Source: Bufo bufo (Eukaryota > Chordata > Amphibia > Anura > Bufonidae). From it: a stretch of 64,000 nt of DNA. The translations under genes were made by a program, and so were the position numbers. The stretch is from contig NC_053398.1 of the NCBI RefSeq assembly GCF_905171765.1, positions 46,406,323 to 46,470,322 on the forward strand, in the 5' to 3' direction. Shown one piece after another: positions 63,573 to 64,000 of the stretch. Within the stretch, counting starts at the first letter, position 1; each line of letters starts with the position of its first letter. The notes beneath the pieces were generated by a model. It was not told the DNA's origin, searched no databases, and saw only the letters and a program-made list of their open reading frames with translations.

Positions 63573-64000
63573 GCAGTTACACTTTAAATGTGCACTAATA
63601 ACACACCAACATTTTGGTGCATCTTTGGACAACAAATAGGTGGTGTAAATTAGATTAATCAAAAAAGGAAAATGCGTGGCAATCCTTTTATATTGCTTGA
63701 GAAAGATTCAGACTCAAAACGTCTCTATGCTGGGTGAATAAAGAATTCACATATTTTTTGACATTCAAAGGGTCCTGGAGCTAGAGCTATGGGCACCTTT
63801 GGAAACAATTATTTTTATTATTGTATTTTACTTATTTTGAGCCCAAATATATATATTTTTTCAATTAGTCTTTATATAAAAAAAAAAGTTAAACAGTTTT
63901 TTCTGTACAGCTTGCATATTCACTACATATACAGACTACTTCTCTCTGCCTCACAGTGAATCCGTTAAGGAGCTGCTCTGACTGATCCTTAGTCCTTACC
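63573..64000. other. Repeat ends up to the window edge; no exon
   Basis: 63690-63750 has CTTGAGAAAGATTCAGACTC and AAAACGTCTC words like the end of a MITE. 63770-64000 matches one half of 48397-48800. No final deaf1 exon is visible. Confidence 0.45.

Overview
The window looks like anuran amphibian (frog) nuclear DNA. It contains exons of vertebrate genes with GT-AG introns, buried in the repeat spectrum typical of frogs: DIRS and L1/Tx1 retroelements, a CR1/L2 LINE, hAT, Tc1 and PIF/Harbinger-type elements, and many short TTAA-flanked elements beginning AGGGGTTGTC. The species assignment is inference; nothing here fixes the genus. No prokaryotic-style operon, CRISPR array or previously undescribed multi-gene system is visible. 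The value of the window lies in a few real genes and an unusually readable record of nested insertions.

Genes. (1) 9480-9695, minus strand: the first coding exon of agpat5, an acyltransferase. The rest of the gene would lie to the left of the window, because 1-9400 is repeats. (2) 30765-32660, minus strand: a compact four-exon Ser/Thr kinase of the AGC class, closest to novel-type PKC catalytic domains, predicted 374 aa. (3) 35264-62301, plus strand: deaf1, with the SAND domain, basic NLS, helical region and MYND zinc finger spread over seven confident exons plus one 63-base candidate exon. The N-terminal exons were not found, and the last exon lies beyond the window.

Layout. 1-8445 is a decayed DIRS retrotransposon carrying three datable insertions: a 4.2 kb L1/Tx1 LINE, a Harbinger-type palindrome and a solo LTR. 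Removing each insertion together with one copy of its target duplication restores the local DIRS reading frame. 8.9-15.3 kb holds a 42-base minisatellite, agpat5 exon 1 and small transposons nested up to three deep, one carrying about 32 copies of a 24-base minisatellite. 15349-22519 is a 7.2 kb hAT element with perfect 8-base target duplications, a broken transposase, a duplicated 3' tail and a fragment resembling 18S rRNA. 22.6-30.1 kb holds more nested elements and minisatellites. 30.7-32.7 kb is the kinase. From 35 kb to the right edge is deaf1, whose introns are filled with MITEs, a solo LTR, a CR1/L2 fragment and a second, 5'-truncated L1/Tx1 LINE.

The three genes show no evident functional link. 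agpat5 acts in phospholipid synthesis, DEAF1 is a transcription factor, and the kinase is of unknown role. Boundaries given as target duplications were read directly from the sequence. Family names for short repeats rest on terminal repeats and target-site length, and are less certain.
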